This document shows, piece after piece, positions 19,068-28,748 of a stretch of DNA of 64,000 nt; the first letter of the stretch is position 1, and the number at the start of each line of letters is the position of its first letter. The stretch is from Arthrobacter sp. OVS8 (GTDB lineage: Bacteria; Actinomycetota; Actinomycetes; Actinomycetales; Micrococcaceae): NCBI GenBank assembly GCA_028370155.1, contig CP116670.1, positions 3,534,001 through 3,598,000 on the forward strand, in the 5' to 3' direction. Below the pieces are notes generated by a model. It saw nothing but the letters and a program-made list of their open reading frames with translations, was not told where the DNA came from and ran no database searches. Position numbers and translations under genes: made by a program.

Positions 19068-19733
19068 ATGCCCCAAGCCACTGTTCATTTGCTCCGCCAC
19101 GGCGAGGTCTACAATCCCGATGCCGTCCTGTACGGCAGGCTGCCGGAATTCCACCTGTCCGAGCTTGGCCGGGAGATGGCCCGGACGCTTGCGGAGCACT
19201 TCAGGGAGCGTTCCGCGCAGGGAGCCAAGATCGTCCACCTGGCTGCCTCGCCGCTGGCGCGCGCGCAGGAAACGGCGCAGCCCATCTCCGAGGCGCTCAA
19301 CCTCCAGATCGCCACCGAGGCCCGGATCATCGAGGCAGCCAACTATTTCGAGGGACTCCACGTCGACAAGGCGGAGATCCTCAAGCCGAAGCACTGGCCC
19401 ATGCTGCGCAACCCGTTCCGGCCCTCCTGGGGCGAGGCCTACAAAGACCAGGCCGCCCGCGTTATGGCCGCCGCGCAGGACGCCCGGCTGCGGGCCCTCG
19501 AACTCGGCGGCGAGGGGGCGGAAGCCATCCTCGTCAGCCACCAGCTGCCCATCTGGGCCACCCGGCTCAGTGCCGAGGGCAAGCCCCTGTGGCATGATCC
19601 GCGCAAGCGCGAATGCACCCTCACCTCGGTCACCTCCCTGGTGTTCGACGACGCCGGGAACCTCCTGCGCGTCGAGTACAGCGAGCCTGCTGCCGCCCTT
19701 CTCCCCGGTGCCTCCAGCACCCCCGGAGCCTGA
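19068..19733 (+). CDS. Histidine phosphatase (phosphoglycerate-mutase-like)
   Basis: 221 residues. The RHG motif with the phosphorylated His is at the start (HLLRHGEVYNPDAVLYGR). The second catalytic His is in ILVSHQLPIWA, and the proton-donor region is SPLARAQET. It is a branch 1 histidine phosphatase of unknown substrate. In actinobacteria this gene commonly heads the cytochrome c maturation cluster, as it does here: resA begins 2 bp after its stop. Confidence 0.9.
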   Translation: MPQATVHLLRHGEVYNPDAVLYGRLPEFHLSELGREMARTLAEHFRERSAQGAKIVHLAASPLARAQETAQPISEALNLQIATEARIIEAANYFEGLHVDKAEILKPKHWPMLRNPFRPSWGEAYKDQAARVMAAAQDARLRALELGGEGAEAILVSHQLPIWATRLSAEGKPLWHDPRKRECTLTSVTSLVFDDAGNLLRVEYSEPAAALLPGASSTPGA

Positions 19734-19735
19734 GC

Positions 19736-20354
19736 ATGACCGGACACAACGCCGGCGCGTCACCCCTGTCCCGCCGCAGCGTCCTGACGGCGGGCGGTGC
19801 GGCCCTCGCCGTCGTGCTGGGTCTCTCCGGCTGCGCCCAGGAGGACGCGTTGGCCCAACAGGCCAAGGCCGGCGACAACAAGAACTACGTGGCCGGCGAC
19901 GGCTCGGTGACGGAATTCGCCGTCGCGGACCGCAAGAGCCCCATTGCCATCAAGGGCACGCTCTTCGACGGCACTGCCGTGACTGCTGAGGCCTTCCAGG
20001 GCCAGGTGACCGTGCTCAACTTCTGGTTCGCGGCCTGCGCCCCCTGCCGGGTGGAGGCGCCCACGCTGGAGGCCCTGCACCAGGATTTCAAGAGCCAGGG
20101 CGTGCAGTTCTTCGGCGTTAACCTTCGCGACGAAAAGGCCACGGCGGAAGCGTTCGACAAGACCTTCAACCTGACCTACCCGAGCTTCAACGACAAGGAC
20201 GGCGCCGTCCTGCTGGCCGTATCCGGTCTGGTTCCCCCGGAGCCGTGCCCACCACGCTCGTACTGGACAAGCAGGGCCGGGTGGCGTCCCGCGTCCTCGG
20301 CGAGATCCAAAAGGCACGCTGAAGTCACTTATCGCCGCTGCCGTGGCCGAGTAG
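19736..20354 (+). CDS. resA: Thioredoxin-like lipoprotein for cytochrome c maturation, ResA/TlpA type (two frame breaks)
   Basis: 206 residues after correction. A signal with SRRSVL (possible Tat) ends in the lipobox LSGC, Cys 33. The TlpA/ResA domain has WFAACAPCRVEAPTLEAL (CAPC active site), FFGVNLRDEKATAEAF and VPTTLVLDKQGRV with the cis-Pro. It keeps apocytochrome c haem-binding cysteines reduced outside the membrane. Breaks lie at GG 20239-20240 and GG 20313-20314. With both corrected the protein ends SLIAAAVAE at 20354. It is followed 13 bp later by ccdA, its electron donor. Confidence 0.92.
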
Positions 20355-20367
20355 CGGACCGGCCGCC

Positions 20368-21122
20368 GTGAACAGTCCCTTCGCCGAAGCCATCCTGAGC
20401 GGATCGCTATTGCTTGCCATCCCGGTGGCGCTGCTCGCCGGGTTCGTCTCCTTCCTGTCGCCCTGCGTGCTGCCCCTGGTGCCGGGGTACCTGGGCTACG
20501 TCACGGGACTGACCGGCGTCGACCTCCAGAAGCAGAAGCGCGGCCGCATGTTGGCCGGCATCGGGCTGTTTGTCCTGGGCTTCTCGGTGATCTTTGTGTT
20601 GCTGGGCGGGGCGTTCGGGCAGCTGGGGACTCTGATCACCGGCTCGCAGAACGCCTGGATCACGCAGGTTCTGGGCCTTCTCGTGATCATCATGGGCGTC
20701 GTGTTCATGGGCGGCTTCGGCTGGCTCCAGCGCGACGCCAAGATCCAATCCAAGCCGCCGGCCGGGCTGTGGGGTGCGCCGCTGCTGGGCATCACCTTCG
20801 GACTGGGCTGGGCGCCCTGCATCGGCCCGACCTATTCCGCGGTCCAGCTGCTGAGCCTTTCCGGCGGGTCGTCGGCGACCAAGGGGCCTTCCTGGCCTTC
20901 GTGTACAGCCTTGGCCTGGGCATCCCCTTCCTGCTGATTGCCCTGGCCGTGCGCCGCGGCATCGGCGTGATGTCCTTCTTCCGCAAGCACCGCCTCGCCA
21001 TCCAGCGCATTGGCGGCGGAATCCTGGTGGGGCTGGGCCTGCTGATGGCCACCGGCGTGTGGGGAACCTGGGTTTCCGAGTTGCAGTACTGGTTCCAAAC
21101 CGATGTGAAATTGCCGATCTGA
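20368..21122 (+). CDS. ccdA: Cytochrome c biogenesis protein CcdA (one frame break)
   Basis: 251 residues with six transmembrane helices. The two redox cysteines are in FLSPCVLPLVPGYLGYVTG (helix 1) and LGWAPCIGPTYSAV (helix 4). It carries electrons from cytoplasmic thioredoxin across the membrane to ResA. The start is GTG. The break lies at GGGG 20883-20886 (one G added gives TKGAFLAFVYSLGLGIPFLL). The stop overlaps the resB start by one base, TGATG. Confidence 0.93.
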
Positions 21123-23017
21123 TGAGCGAGCGAGTGAACGAAGAGAAGAAGTCCCCAGCCACGCAGCCTGAGGGCACGCAGCCTGCCGGCCCGCAGCCAG
21201 ACGGCACGTCCGGCAGCACCAAGCGCGGCGGCACGTCCGGCGGGGCCGGTGCGAAGCCCGGCGGCAGCCCGGTCGCCGCCGCAAAGGCGGAGGCTGTCCT
21301 CCCCGCGCTCGGGCCGATGGGCATGCTCCGCTGGGCCTGGACCCAGCTGACCAGCATGCGCACCGCGCTGTTCCTGCTGCTCATGCTGGCCGTGGCCGCG
21401 GTCCCCGGCTCGCTCTTTCCGCAGCGGCCGGCCAACCCGTCGATCGTCACGCAGTACATCAAGGACAACCCGGACTACGGCAAGATCCTCGACTCGCTCC
21501 AGCTCTACGATGTGTACTCCTCGGCGTGGTTCTCCGCGATCTACATCCTGCTTTTCATTTCGCTGATCGGCTGCGTGGTCCCGCGCGCCATCGCGCACTA
21601 CAAGGCCATGCGGTCCCAGCCTCCGCGGACGCCCGCGCGGCTGTCCCGGCTACCCGAATACGGCACGCTCGTGATCCCCGCCAAAGCCGGGATCCCGGCG
21701 TCGGACGCCATTACGGAGGCCGCCGGCCTCCTGAAGAAGCGCGGTTACCGCGTCGACGTCCGTGATCGCGACGGCGCCCGGCCGTCGGTGGGCGCGGAAC
21801 GCGGTTTCCTCCGTGAAGTCGGCAACCTGGTCTTCCACACCTCGCTGATCGGCGTGCTCGTCTCGGTCGCAATCGGCGGGCTGTTCGGGTACAGCGGGCA
21901 GCGGATCCTCGTGGAGGGCGACACGTTCGTGAACACTCTCGTCGGCTATGACCAGTTCACTCCGGGCACCAACTTCCAGAGCAGCCAGCTGCAGCCGTAC
22001 TCGGTCCAGCTGGACAAGTTCCAGATCACGTTCGACCGCGAATCCCAGGGCAAGATCGGCCAGCCGATCGACTTCCAGGCCGACGTGACCACGAAGGAAT
22101 CCCCGGATGCGCCCGCCAAGAAAGAGGTGCTGAAGGTCAACGACCCCCTCACCCTCGGCGGCACCAGCATGTACCTCACCGGCAACGGCTACGCCCCGGT
22201 GGTCACCATCCGCGACGGCGCAGGCAACGTCGCCATGCAGGGCCCGGTGGTGGCCAAGCTGCAGGGCGACAACTACTACTCCTCCGCGGTCATCAAGGTC
22301 CCGGATGCCAAGCCGGAGCAGCTCGCCTTCGCCGGCTTCTTCCTGCCCACCGCGTTCGTCACTGACGAAGGCGTGTCCTTCAGCGGCGATCCGGAACTGT
22401 TCAACCCGCAGCTGACCCTCAACTCGTACTACGGCGACCTCGGCCTGGACGACGGCGCCCCGCAGAACGTCTTCGAACTCGACGTCAAAAAGCTCACCCC
22501 GCTCAACGCCCGCAACCTCGACGCCGGCGGCATCACCCTCGCGCCGGGCGCCAGCTACACCCTGCCCGACGGCAAGGGCTCCATCAGCTTCGACGGCGTG
22601 AAACGCTACGTCGGCGTCGACATCCACCACAATCCGGGCCAGCTGTACGCCCTGATCTTCGCGCTCCTGGCCGTGGCCGGCCTGGTCACGTCGCTGTACG
22701 TGAACCGCCGCCGTGTCTGGATCCGGACCGGTACCCACGCGGACGGCCGCACCATGGTCGAATACGGGCTCCTGGCCCGCGGCGAGGACCACCGGCTGGC
22801 CGGGGAAGCTGCCGCGATCCGCAGGCTGCTCACCGGCGCCTGGGATCTCGAAGACCACGGCTCCCAGTCGGCTCCCAGCGGGAGCGCGGATAATGACCGG
22901 GCGGACACCAAGAGGCCCGGTGCCGGTGCCGGTACCGAGCACGACCCCGCGGACCACCCCGCAGCAGACTTCATCCAGTCAACAGCAGGCTCTTCCGAGT
23001 CAAAGAAGGATCAGTAA
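21122..23017 (+). CDS. resB: Cytochrome c biogenesis protein ResB/Ccs1
   Basis: 631 residues, intact. A long Gly/Pro/Thr-rich cytoplasmic N-terminus of about 60 residues comes first. The ResB core follows: WTQLTSMRTALFLLLMLAVAAVPGSLFPQR (helix 1), FSAIYILLFISLIGCVVPR (helix 2), FHTSLIGVLVSVAIGGLFG (helix 3), a large extracytoplasmic domain of about 270 residues, and ALIFALLAVAGLVTSLYVNRRR. An acidic Ala-rich tail ends it. With CcsB it exports haem and ligates it to apocytochrome c (System II). It overlaps both neighbours by one base, indicating coupled translation. Confidence 0.94.
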   Translation: MSERVNEEKKSPATQPEGTQPAGPQPDGTSGSTKRGGTSGGAGAKPGGSPVAAAKAEAVLPALGPMGMLRWAWTQLTSMRTALFLLLMLAVAAVPGSLFPQRPANPSIVTQYIKDNPDYGKILDSLQLYDVYSSAWFSAIYILLFISLIGCVVPRAIAHYKAMRSQPPRTPARLSRLPEYGTLVIPAKAGIPASDAITEAAGLLKKRGYRVDVRDRDGARPSVGAERGFLREVGNLVFHTSLIGVLVSVAIGGLFGYSGQRILVEGDTFVNTLVGYDQFTPGTNFQSSQLQPYSVQLDKFQITFDRESQGKIGQPIDFQADVTTKESPDAPAKKEVLKVNDPLTLGGTSMYLTGNGYAPVVTIRDGAGNVAMQGPVVAKLQGDNYYSSAVIKVPDAKPEQLAFAGFFLPTAFVTDEGVSFSGDPELFNPQLTLNSYYGDLGLDDGAPQNVFELDVKKLTPLNARNLDAGGITLAPGASYTLPDGKGSISFDGVKRYVGVDIHHNPGQLYALIFALLAVAGLVTSLYVNRRRVWIRTGTHADGRTMVEYGLLARGEDHRLAGEAAAIRRLLTGAWDLEDHGSQSAPSGSADNDRADTKRPGAGAGTEHDPADHPAADFIQSTAGSSESKKDQ

Positions 23018-24125
23018 TGCTCCCCATCAACGAAACCATGGGCCAGTACAGCGAGTTGTTTATGCTCCTCGCGGCGGGCACCTACACGGTGGCGTTCATC
23101 GCCTTCGCATGGGACCTCGCCAAGAGCAGCAAGACGCTGCGCGCGGTGGACCTGAAGGCCGCCGAGCTGTCAGGCGCCGACGCCGCCCGCGTTCCGGTGG
23201 CCGCCGGCGTCGGGGAGTCCTCCGGTACTGTTGATCGGGCCGACGCTGACGTGGCCGGGCCTGTTGGCCGGGCCGAACGCCCGACGTCGTCTGTGGCGGG
23301 TGCCGCTGCCGGGAACAATGCCGGGGTTGGCCAGACCGCCGACGGCGCCATGCGCTACTCCGCCGAGCGCCGCGCCCCCGCCCGGGTCGCCGTCGCCCTG
23401 ACCGTGCTGGGTGCCGCCATCCACGCGGCCGGCGTCATCACCCGGGCCATCGGCGCGGGCCGGGTGCCGTGGGGAACATGTACGAGTTCCTGACCACCGG
23501 TGCGTTCGTGGCCGTGGCCGTCTTCCTGCTGGTCCTGGTCCGGCGCGACCTGCGCTTCCTGGGCACCTTCGTGGTGGGCCTGGCGATCATTATGCTCGTG
23601 GCCGCCTCCGTGGCGTACTGGACGCCTGTGGGCCACCTCGTGCCCGCGCTCCAGAGCTACTGGCTGATCATCCACGTGTCGATCGCGGTGCTGTCCTCCG
23701 CGCTGTTCACCCTGACCTTCGCGATGTCTGCGCTGCAGCTGGTCCAGTCGCACCGGCAGAAGACCATCGCCGCCGGCGGCGGGGACAAACTGGGCTTCAT
23801 GCGCCTCGTCCCGTCCGCGCTGAGCCTCGAGAACCTCTCCTACCGGATCAATGCCATCGCGTTCGTCGGCTGGACCTTCACGCTCATGTTCGGCGCCATC
23901 TGGGCGGAGAAGGCCTGGGGCCGCTTCTGGGGCTGGGACACCAAGGAAGTCTGGACGTTCGTGATCTGGGTGGTCTATGCCGGCTACCTGCACGCCCGCG
24001 CCACCCGCGGCTGGACCGGAACCCGCGCCGCCTGGCTGTCGATCGTGGGCTACCTCTGCGTGGTCTTCAACTTCACTATCGTGAACCAGTTCTTCAACGG
24101 CCTGCACTCCTACTCGGGGCTGTAG
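23017..24125 (+). CDS. ccsB: Cytochrome c biogenesis protein CcsB/ResC (one frame break)
   Basis: 369 residues. The first segment (YSELFMLLAAGTYTVAFIAFAWDLAK) is one helix followed by a variable, probably cytoplasmic loop. The core has the haem-handling signature WGWDTKEVWTFVIW (tryptophan-rich WWD-type motif) and the His-bearing segments VGHLVPALQSYWLIIHVS and LHARATRGWTG. The break lies at GGGG 23471-23474; one more G gives VPWGNMYEFLTTG. It completes the System II pair with ResB and ends the operon that began at 19068. Confidence 0.94.
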
Positions 24126-24169
24126 CCGGCTGCGTCAACGCTCCGCGGGTTGCCCCCGCGATTCGCCAC

Positions 24170-24515
24170 GAACGGCCGCTATCCCACCCCGGGTAGCGGC
24201 CATTCGTGTCAGATGGGTAACCACGAGGTCTGCATAGCGACCATTCGTGTCAGATGGGTGGCCGGGCGGCTGACTCTCTTCATCGATTCGCCACAAGTGG
24301 CCGCTAAACCAACCTGCTAAGCGGCCGTTCGTGTCAGATGGGTGGCCGGGCGGCCGCCTCTCTTCATCGATTTGCCACAAGTGGCCGCTAAACCGACCCG
24401 GTTAGCGGCCATTCGTGTCAGATGGGTGGCCGGGCGGCTGACTCTCTTCATCGATTTGCCACAAGTGGCCGCTAAGCCGACCCATTTAGCGGCCATTCGT
24501 GTCAGATGGGTGCCG
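24170..24515. repeat. 84-bp tandem repeat array built from a REP-like palindrome
   Basis: The word CATTCGTGTCAGATGGGT (one base varies) starts at 24201, 24242, 24326, 24410 and 24494. The last four are exactly 84 bp apart, giving three full tandem units (24242-24493) with partial units at each end. Each unit holds inverted arms, GTGGCCGCTAA and TTAGCGGCC, which form a hairpin around a variable loop, plus a conserved GACTCTCTTCATCGAT block. It fills the gap between ccsB and the nuclease-like gene, whose stop codon lies inside the last copy. Confidence 0.9.
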
Positions 24516-25462
24516 GGCGGGGGCGGTACGTCTTGGACTCCGGGCGGCTCGGGGTCCAGCCGCGCTCCTGTAGCGCCGCCCGCACCCGGGTCACGGCAGT
24601 CGGCGTCACGCCGGGTGCCAGCGGGTCCAGGTCCGTCTGCGTCAAGACAACAACGCGCCATCCGCCATCCCTGGCGTTTTCATCTCGAAAGATGTCGCTG
24701 CGGCGCTGCGCAGGATTGGCGTGATGTGCGCCGTCGTACTGGATCGCGGCTTTTTCCTTCTCGTAGGACAGGTCGGGGTCTTGGATCCAGCCGCCGGTCT
24801 CGTCGAAGATCGGGATGTTGACTCCAGGCTCCGGCAGTCCATTTCGGATCAGAAGCAACCTGAGCTCGGTCTCCTTGGGGAATCCGTGTTGGGGCGCATG
24901 AGGGCCCGAGCACGCATGGCACGCTGGTACCCCGACTTGCCCCGTTTCCCGGCGAGGAACGCGTCCAGGGCATCGACTGTGGTCAGCGGGTTCCTCCGCC
25001 GGAGCAGAAAGTCGCCGGCCGTCACCAGATCATCGAGGCTCAGTGTGCCGGCGAGGTCGAACCACGTCCGCAGTGGGGACGTGCAGCTCACCCAGACCCC
25101 GGCCACGACCTCGTCCGGTTCGAGTGACTGCTGATGGCCTACGACATCCTTGTAGCGCACGGCCCGTCTAGTCGGATCACTCGTCAGGTGCACGACAGCC
25201 AGGTTCGCCAGTGAAGCCGGCAGGGGGAAGCCCCAAAGTACCGCTGCAGACAGGTAACTCACGACACCGCCGGTCACAGCAGTCAGGGCGCGCAACCGCT
25301 CAATGAGGGCACTCTGGGTGGTTGCCGGGGCGCGCACACCGTGGCAGGGGTTGGCGAGATCCCGGGCCCGGGTTCGACGTCGGCTCAGCCCGGCGGCGCG
25401 GGCCTCGGCCACGGTGAAGGGCTGGTTGCGAAGCTGCGGGGAAGCTCGCTGGGCAGATGCAT
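24502..25462 (-). CDS. AbiEi/DUF559-type protein with predicted C-terminal endonuclease fold (two frame breaks)
   Basis: About 320 residues after correction. The N-terminal part resembles the AbiEi-antitoxin-like domain found in actinobacteria (LSRRRTRARDLANPCHGVR; VVSYLSAAVLWGFPLP; LRTWFDLAGTLSLDDLVTAGDFLL). The C-terminal 100 residues are a VSR/DUF559-like restriction-nuclease fold: IDETGGWIQDPDLSYEKEKAAIQYDGAHH, with an Asp-x(n)-Glu-Tyr/Asp-Gly pattern, then RVVVLTQTDL. Breaks lie at GGGG 24877-24880 and GGG 25419-25421. The start (MHLPSELP) assumes the second correction; otherwise GTG 25412. The role is unproven. Its stop codon comes from the adjacent repeat. Confidence 0.75.
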
Positions 25463-25588
25463 ACGAGCATTCTGCGCCCGTCAGGAGGTGACTCGGAGGT
25501 TATCCACAGGATGGGCGGGATGTGGGGGAGCAGTGGGACGGGTAAACGACAGACACGGACACGGAGGAGCAGTAGCCGTTCGCCAGAA

Positions 25589-25619
25589 ATGGCCGTTATG
25601 AGGTCTGCATAGCGGCCAT
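25589..25619. repeat. Single REP-like hairpin
   Basis: ATGGCCGTTATG (25589-25600) pairs with CATAGCGGCCAT (25608-25619), with one G-T wobble. The core is the same as in the 24.2-24.5 kb array and the element near 38.2 kb. It lies between the start of the nuclease-like gene and the 3' end of the next minus-strand gene. Confidence 0.75.
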
Positions 25620-25635
25620 CTGTGGCGGTCGGATA

Positions 25636-26060
25636 CTACTTGACCTCGTCGGTGCCCTGCGTGTCGCCGCTGCCGGAGGCCTCGCCTGACTCGGAGGCCT
25701 GGGTGCCGGGGTGCCCTTGCCGTCGTCGAGCTTCTGTTCCTTGGCGTCCAGCTCGTCCTTGAGCTTCTTGAGCCGATCGGCCTCGGCCTGCTGGCGGCGG
25801 CGGAGTTCGAGATTGCGCAGGAATTCCGGGTCGTCGTCGGGAGCAATGGGGTGGCTGTAGGTGGCGCGCGCGGGGCTGGTGCCGCGGGGGCGGCCGATGA
25901 GGAACCACAGAATGGCCCCGATAACCGGAAGGACAATCTGCACCACAATCCAGGCCGGCTTTGAGATGCCCTTGGTCTCGCGAGGATCAGTGCGGATCAC
26001 GTCGACGAGTCCGTAGACGAACACGACGATGACGGCGACAACAACCACTACACGAAGCAT
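25636..26060 (-). CDS. PLDc_N-type two-helix membrane protein (one frame break)
   Basis: 141 residues. The N-terminal half is the phospholipase-D-nuclease N-terminal (PLDc_N) domain: helix 1 VVVVVAVIVVFVYGLVDVI, then DPRETKGISKPAWIVVQIVLPVIGAILWFLIGRPRG. The C-terminal half is a charged coiled coil (LRNLELRRRQQAEADRLKKLKDELDAKEQKL) and an acidic end (GTDEVK). No phospholipase domain follows. The break lies at GGGG 25708-25711. Function unknown. These small proteins are often annotated as membrane or septum-associated without proof. Confidence 0.82.
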
Positions 26061-26221
26061 GTAATTAGTCTAGCCTCCGGGGACTCTCCGGCTTCTCCCG
26101 GTGGGCGGCGCCCGGGGAATGCATGTTGGGGCGCGGCAGTTGGGGCGCCGCAGCTGGGGCGCTAGACGGCGGATGCGGGCCTCGGTGGGCCGGGCCGACG
26201 CCGGGCGGCTAAACTTGGAGT

Positions 26222-26530
26222 GTGGCTTTCCTGAAATACTCCCTGATCCGGCTGGCGCTCTTTGTGCCATTGTTCGCCCTGTTCGTCTACCTGGAGCTCG
26301 GCTGGCTGCTGGCCGTCCTGTGCGCGGGAATGATGGCGTTCGCGATCAGCTTCCTCTTCTTCCAGAAGCAGCGCGACGCCGCCGCCGCATCACTGCACCA
26401 CCGGTTCTCCGGCAAGGCCAAGCCGATGCGCAGCGCCGGGGAAGTGGACGACGCCGACGCCGAAGACCGTCTCGTCGATGAGCACCCGGACATTACTGTC
26501 CACACGGACCGCCGCCCGAAGGATGCCTAG
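26222..26530 (+). CDS. DUF4229 small membrane protein
   Basis: 102 residues from GTG 26222. Two adjacent transmembrane helices (LIRLALFVPLFALFVYLELGW; LLAVLCAGMMAFAISFLFF) are followed by a basic stretch (QKQRDAAAASLHHRFSGKAKP) and an acidic tail. This matches DUF4229, a family restricted to actinobacteria. In this group it usually sits next to menA, as here (divergent or convergent), which may hint at a membrane or quinone link; this is inference. Confidence 0.85.
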   Translation: MAFLKYSLIRLALFVPLFALFVYLELGWLLAVLCAGMMAFAISFLFFQKQRDAAAASLHHRFSGKAKPMRSAGEVDDADAEDRLVDEHPDITVHTDRRPKDA

Positions 26531-26660
26531 CTTCCCGACAACTGGCGAACGACGCGCATCCGAGAACCCCGCTGCTCCGCCGGACGGACCGCGAAACCCG
26601 CGGCCCCGGCCGATAGATCGCGAGCACGGACGATAGACCCGCGGCCCCGCCCGAAGCACG

Positions 26661-27542
26661 CTAGAACCCGTGGCTTAGCACCAAGCCCAGGGAGAACAGC
26701 ACCGCATAGCCGAGGTTGATCAGCCCTGTCTGTTTGAGCACCGGGATCAGGCTCTTGCGGCGTCGGCCGGAGATCATCAGCCAGGACGGCATCAGGCTGG
26801 CCGGGATCAGCAGCAGCACAATCAGCATCCACGGCCGGGTCGGAGCCAGGACGATCGGCAGCAGGATCGCGACGGCGAGCATCAGCACGTAGCTTTCCCG
26901 GGCATGCTTGTCGCCGAGCCGCACGGCCAGGGTTTTCTTCCCGGCCTTCCGGTCGGTGGGGATGTCGCGGACGTTGTTGGCCATGAGCAGGGCGCAGGCG
27001 ATGAGGCCAGTGCCGATCGCGCCGATGATGGCGGCGAGGCTGATCTGGCCGGCCTGTGTGTAGGTTGTGCCGAGCGTGGCGACAAGGCCAAAGAACACAA
27101 ACACGAACAAGTCGCCCAGACCCATGTAGCCGTAGGGGTTCTTCCCTCCCGTATAGCCCCACGCCGCGAGGACGCAGCCGATGCCCACCAGGATCAGCCA
27201 CCACGTCTGTGAGAGGATCACCAGCGCCAGGCCGCAGACCATCGCCAGCCCGAACGCGGCGAATGCGGCGTACTTGACGTGCTCGGGCTTCGCCGCGCCG
27301 GAGCCGACCAGCCGGAGCGGGCCCACGCGGTCCTCGTCGGTGCCCCGGATGCCGTCCGAATAGTCGTTGGCGTAGTTCACGCCGATCTGCAGCAGCAGGG
27401 CCACCAGCGCGGCCAGCACGGCATGGAGCGGCAGGAAGGCGTCCATCTCGTACGCGGCCGCCGTGCCGATCAGGACAGGCGCGATCGCGGCCGGCAGGGT
27501 GCGCAGTCGGGCGCCTTGGATCCATTGAGCGGCTGTTGCCAC
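26661..27542 (-). CDS. menA: 1,4-dihydroxy-2-naphthoate polyprenyltransferase
   Basis: 293 residues of the UbiA family with about nine transmembrane helices. The two Asp-rich Mg-prenyl-diphosphate motifs are visible: NYANDYSDGIRGTDEDR (residues 55-71) and NNVRDIPTDRKAGKKT. It attaches the polyprenyl chain to dihydroxynaphthoate to give demethylmenaquinone. It follows menE on the same strand with a 48-bp gap, so it is the last gene of a menB-menE-menA operon. Confidence 0.94.
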   Translation of the reverse strand: MATAAQWIQGARLRTLPAAIAPVLIGTAAAYEMDAFLPLHAVLAALVALLLQIGVNYANDYSDGIRGTDEDRVGPLRLVGSGAAKPEHVKYAAFAAFGLAMVCGLALVILSQTWWLILVGIGCVLAAWGYTGGKNPYGYMGLGDLFVFVFFGLVATLGTTYTQAGQISLAAIIGAIGTGLIACALLMANNVRDIPTDRKAGKKTLAVRLGDKHARESYVLMLAVAILLPIVLAPTRPWMLIVLLLIPASLMPSWLMISGRRRKSLIPVLKQTGLINLGYAVLFSLGLVLSHGF

Positions 27543-27590
27543 GTTGAGTACCTCGTGTTGGTTTGGTTCAACCGGGAGTGCCCGGCTGTT

Positions 27591-28739
27591 CTATTTTCCC
27601 TGATGGAGCTCGGTGAGCCGAACCGTCATGGCCAGCCGGTCGGGTTTCCCGTTCGGCAGCATGAGCAGTTCGCTGGCCGCCAGGACGGTCTTCGGGGCCA
27701 GGGCGCCCAGCGCCGGCGCCCAGGCGGCCCCGGCGGTGAAGCCTGCGATGCCCTGCGGGGAGCTGTCGGCCAGCGCCACGTAGGCGGCGAGGGCCTGGCC
27801 CCATTCGGCGGACGGAACCCCGGCGACAAAGGCGGCGCGCACGCCGTCGAGCCGCTCAAGCTCCGCCTGCACATGCGCGGCGGAGACCTTCACACCGCCG
27901 GTGATGACGACGTCGTCGGCCCGGCCCAGGACGGTCAGCTTCCCCTCCGCGTCCAGCGCGCCGAGATCATTGGTCCGGTACCACCGCATACCGTCGTCCT
28001 CCACAAACGCCTCAGCAGTGAGTTCCGGGGCATCCAGGTAACCGGCGGCGATGGTGGACCCGCCCAGCAGGATGCGCCCGTCATCGGCCAGCCGCACCTC
28101 CACACCCTCAAGCGGAACGCCGTCGTACACGCAGCCCCCGCAGGTCTCGGCGGAGCCGTAGGTGGTCACCACACGGACGCCTGCGTCGCGGGCCGCCGTG
28201 AGCAGCGCCGCCGGGACCGGCCCTCCGCCCAGCAGCACGCCATTGAAGCGGCGCAGCACCGCCAGCGTCTCGGCCGACGGGGCATCCAGCAGCCGCTGCA
28301 GCTGCGTGGGCACAAGAGAGGTGAACCGGAGCTTGTCGGTCAGTTCCTGCGCCGCCTCGGTGAACGCCTCCGGGGTGAAGCCGCCGCTGAGGTCCATTGC
28401 CCAGGGCCGGGTGCCGGCGAACAGCGAGCGGACCAGCACCTGGAGCCCGGCCACGTACTGCACGGGAAGGGCGAGCAGCCACTGGCCTTCTCCCTTGAGC
28501 GCCAGGGCGGTGGCCATCGAAGACGCCGCCAGCGCGTCGAGGGTCAGCACGGTCGCCTTGGGCGTGCCGGTGGAGCCGGAGGTCCGCACCACGACGGCGG
28601 CGTCCTCCACTCCCGGGGTTTCGAGCAGCTCCACAGCCGGGGACCCGTCCGGGCCGGCGGAGAGCTCGACGGCGGGGCCCTCACCGTGGAGGGCGGCGGC
28701 CAGCGCCGTGAGCGCGGGCTCGATATTCACAGCAGTCAC
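27591..28739 (-). CDS. menE: o-Succinylbenzoate-CoA ligase
   Basis: 382 residues, short for an ANL ligase but usual for actinobacterial MenE. AMP-binding motifs: VRTSGSTGTPKATVLT (P-loop), TTYGSAETCGGCVYDG (A5), RYRTND-like WYRTNDLG, and VTGGVKVSAAHVQAELERLDGV (hinge). The C-terminal catalytic Lys is in MLPNGKPDRLAM. It activates o-succinylbenzoate with ATP and CoA. GTG start. The menB stop is 9 bp upstream. Confidence 0.92.
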   Translation of the reverse strand: MTAVNIEPALTALAAALHGEGPAVELSAGPDGSPAVELLETPGVEDAAVVVRTSGSTGTPKATVLTLDALAASSMATALALKGEGQWLLALPVQYVAGLQVLVRSLFAGTRPWAMDLSGGFTPEAFTEAAQELTDKLRFTSLVPTQLQRLLDAPSAETLAVLRRFNGVLLGGGPVPAALLTAARDAGVRVVTTYGSAETCGGCVYDGVPLEGVEVRLADDGRILLGGSTIAAGYLDAPELTAEAFVEDDGMRWYRTNDLGALDAEGKLTVLGRADDVVITGGVKVSAAHVQAELERLDGVRAAFVAGVPSAEWGQALAAYVALADSSPQGIAGFTAGAAWAPALGALAPKTVLAASELLMLPNGKPDRLAMTVRLTELHQGK

Positions 28740-28748
28740 GTGATCGCC

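Noticed and set aside
24170..24515. Possible CRISPR array
   Set aside because: Units are 84 bp, nearly identical throughout, and contain internal palindromes. There are no unique spacers and no cas genes. The 19-bp and 32-bp arrays are also not CRISPR.
24502..25462. AbiE-type toxin-antitoxin or defence island
   Set aside because: Only one gene with an AbiEi-like N-terminus and nuclease-like C-terminus is present. No AbiEii partner, restriction enzyme or other defence gene is adjacent.
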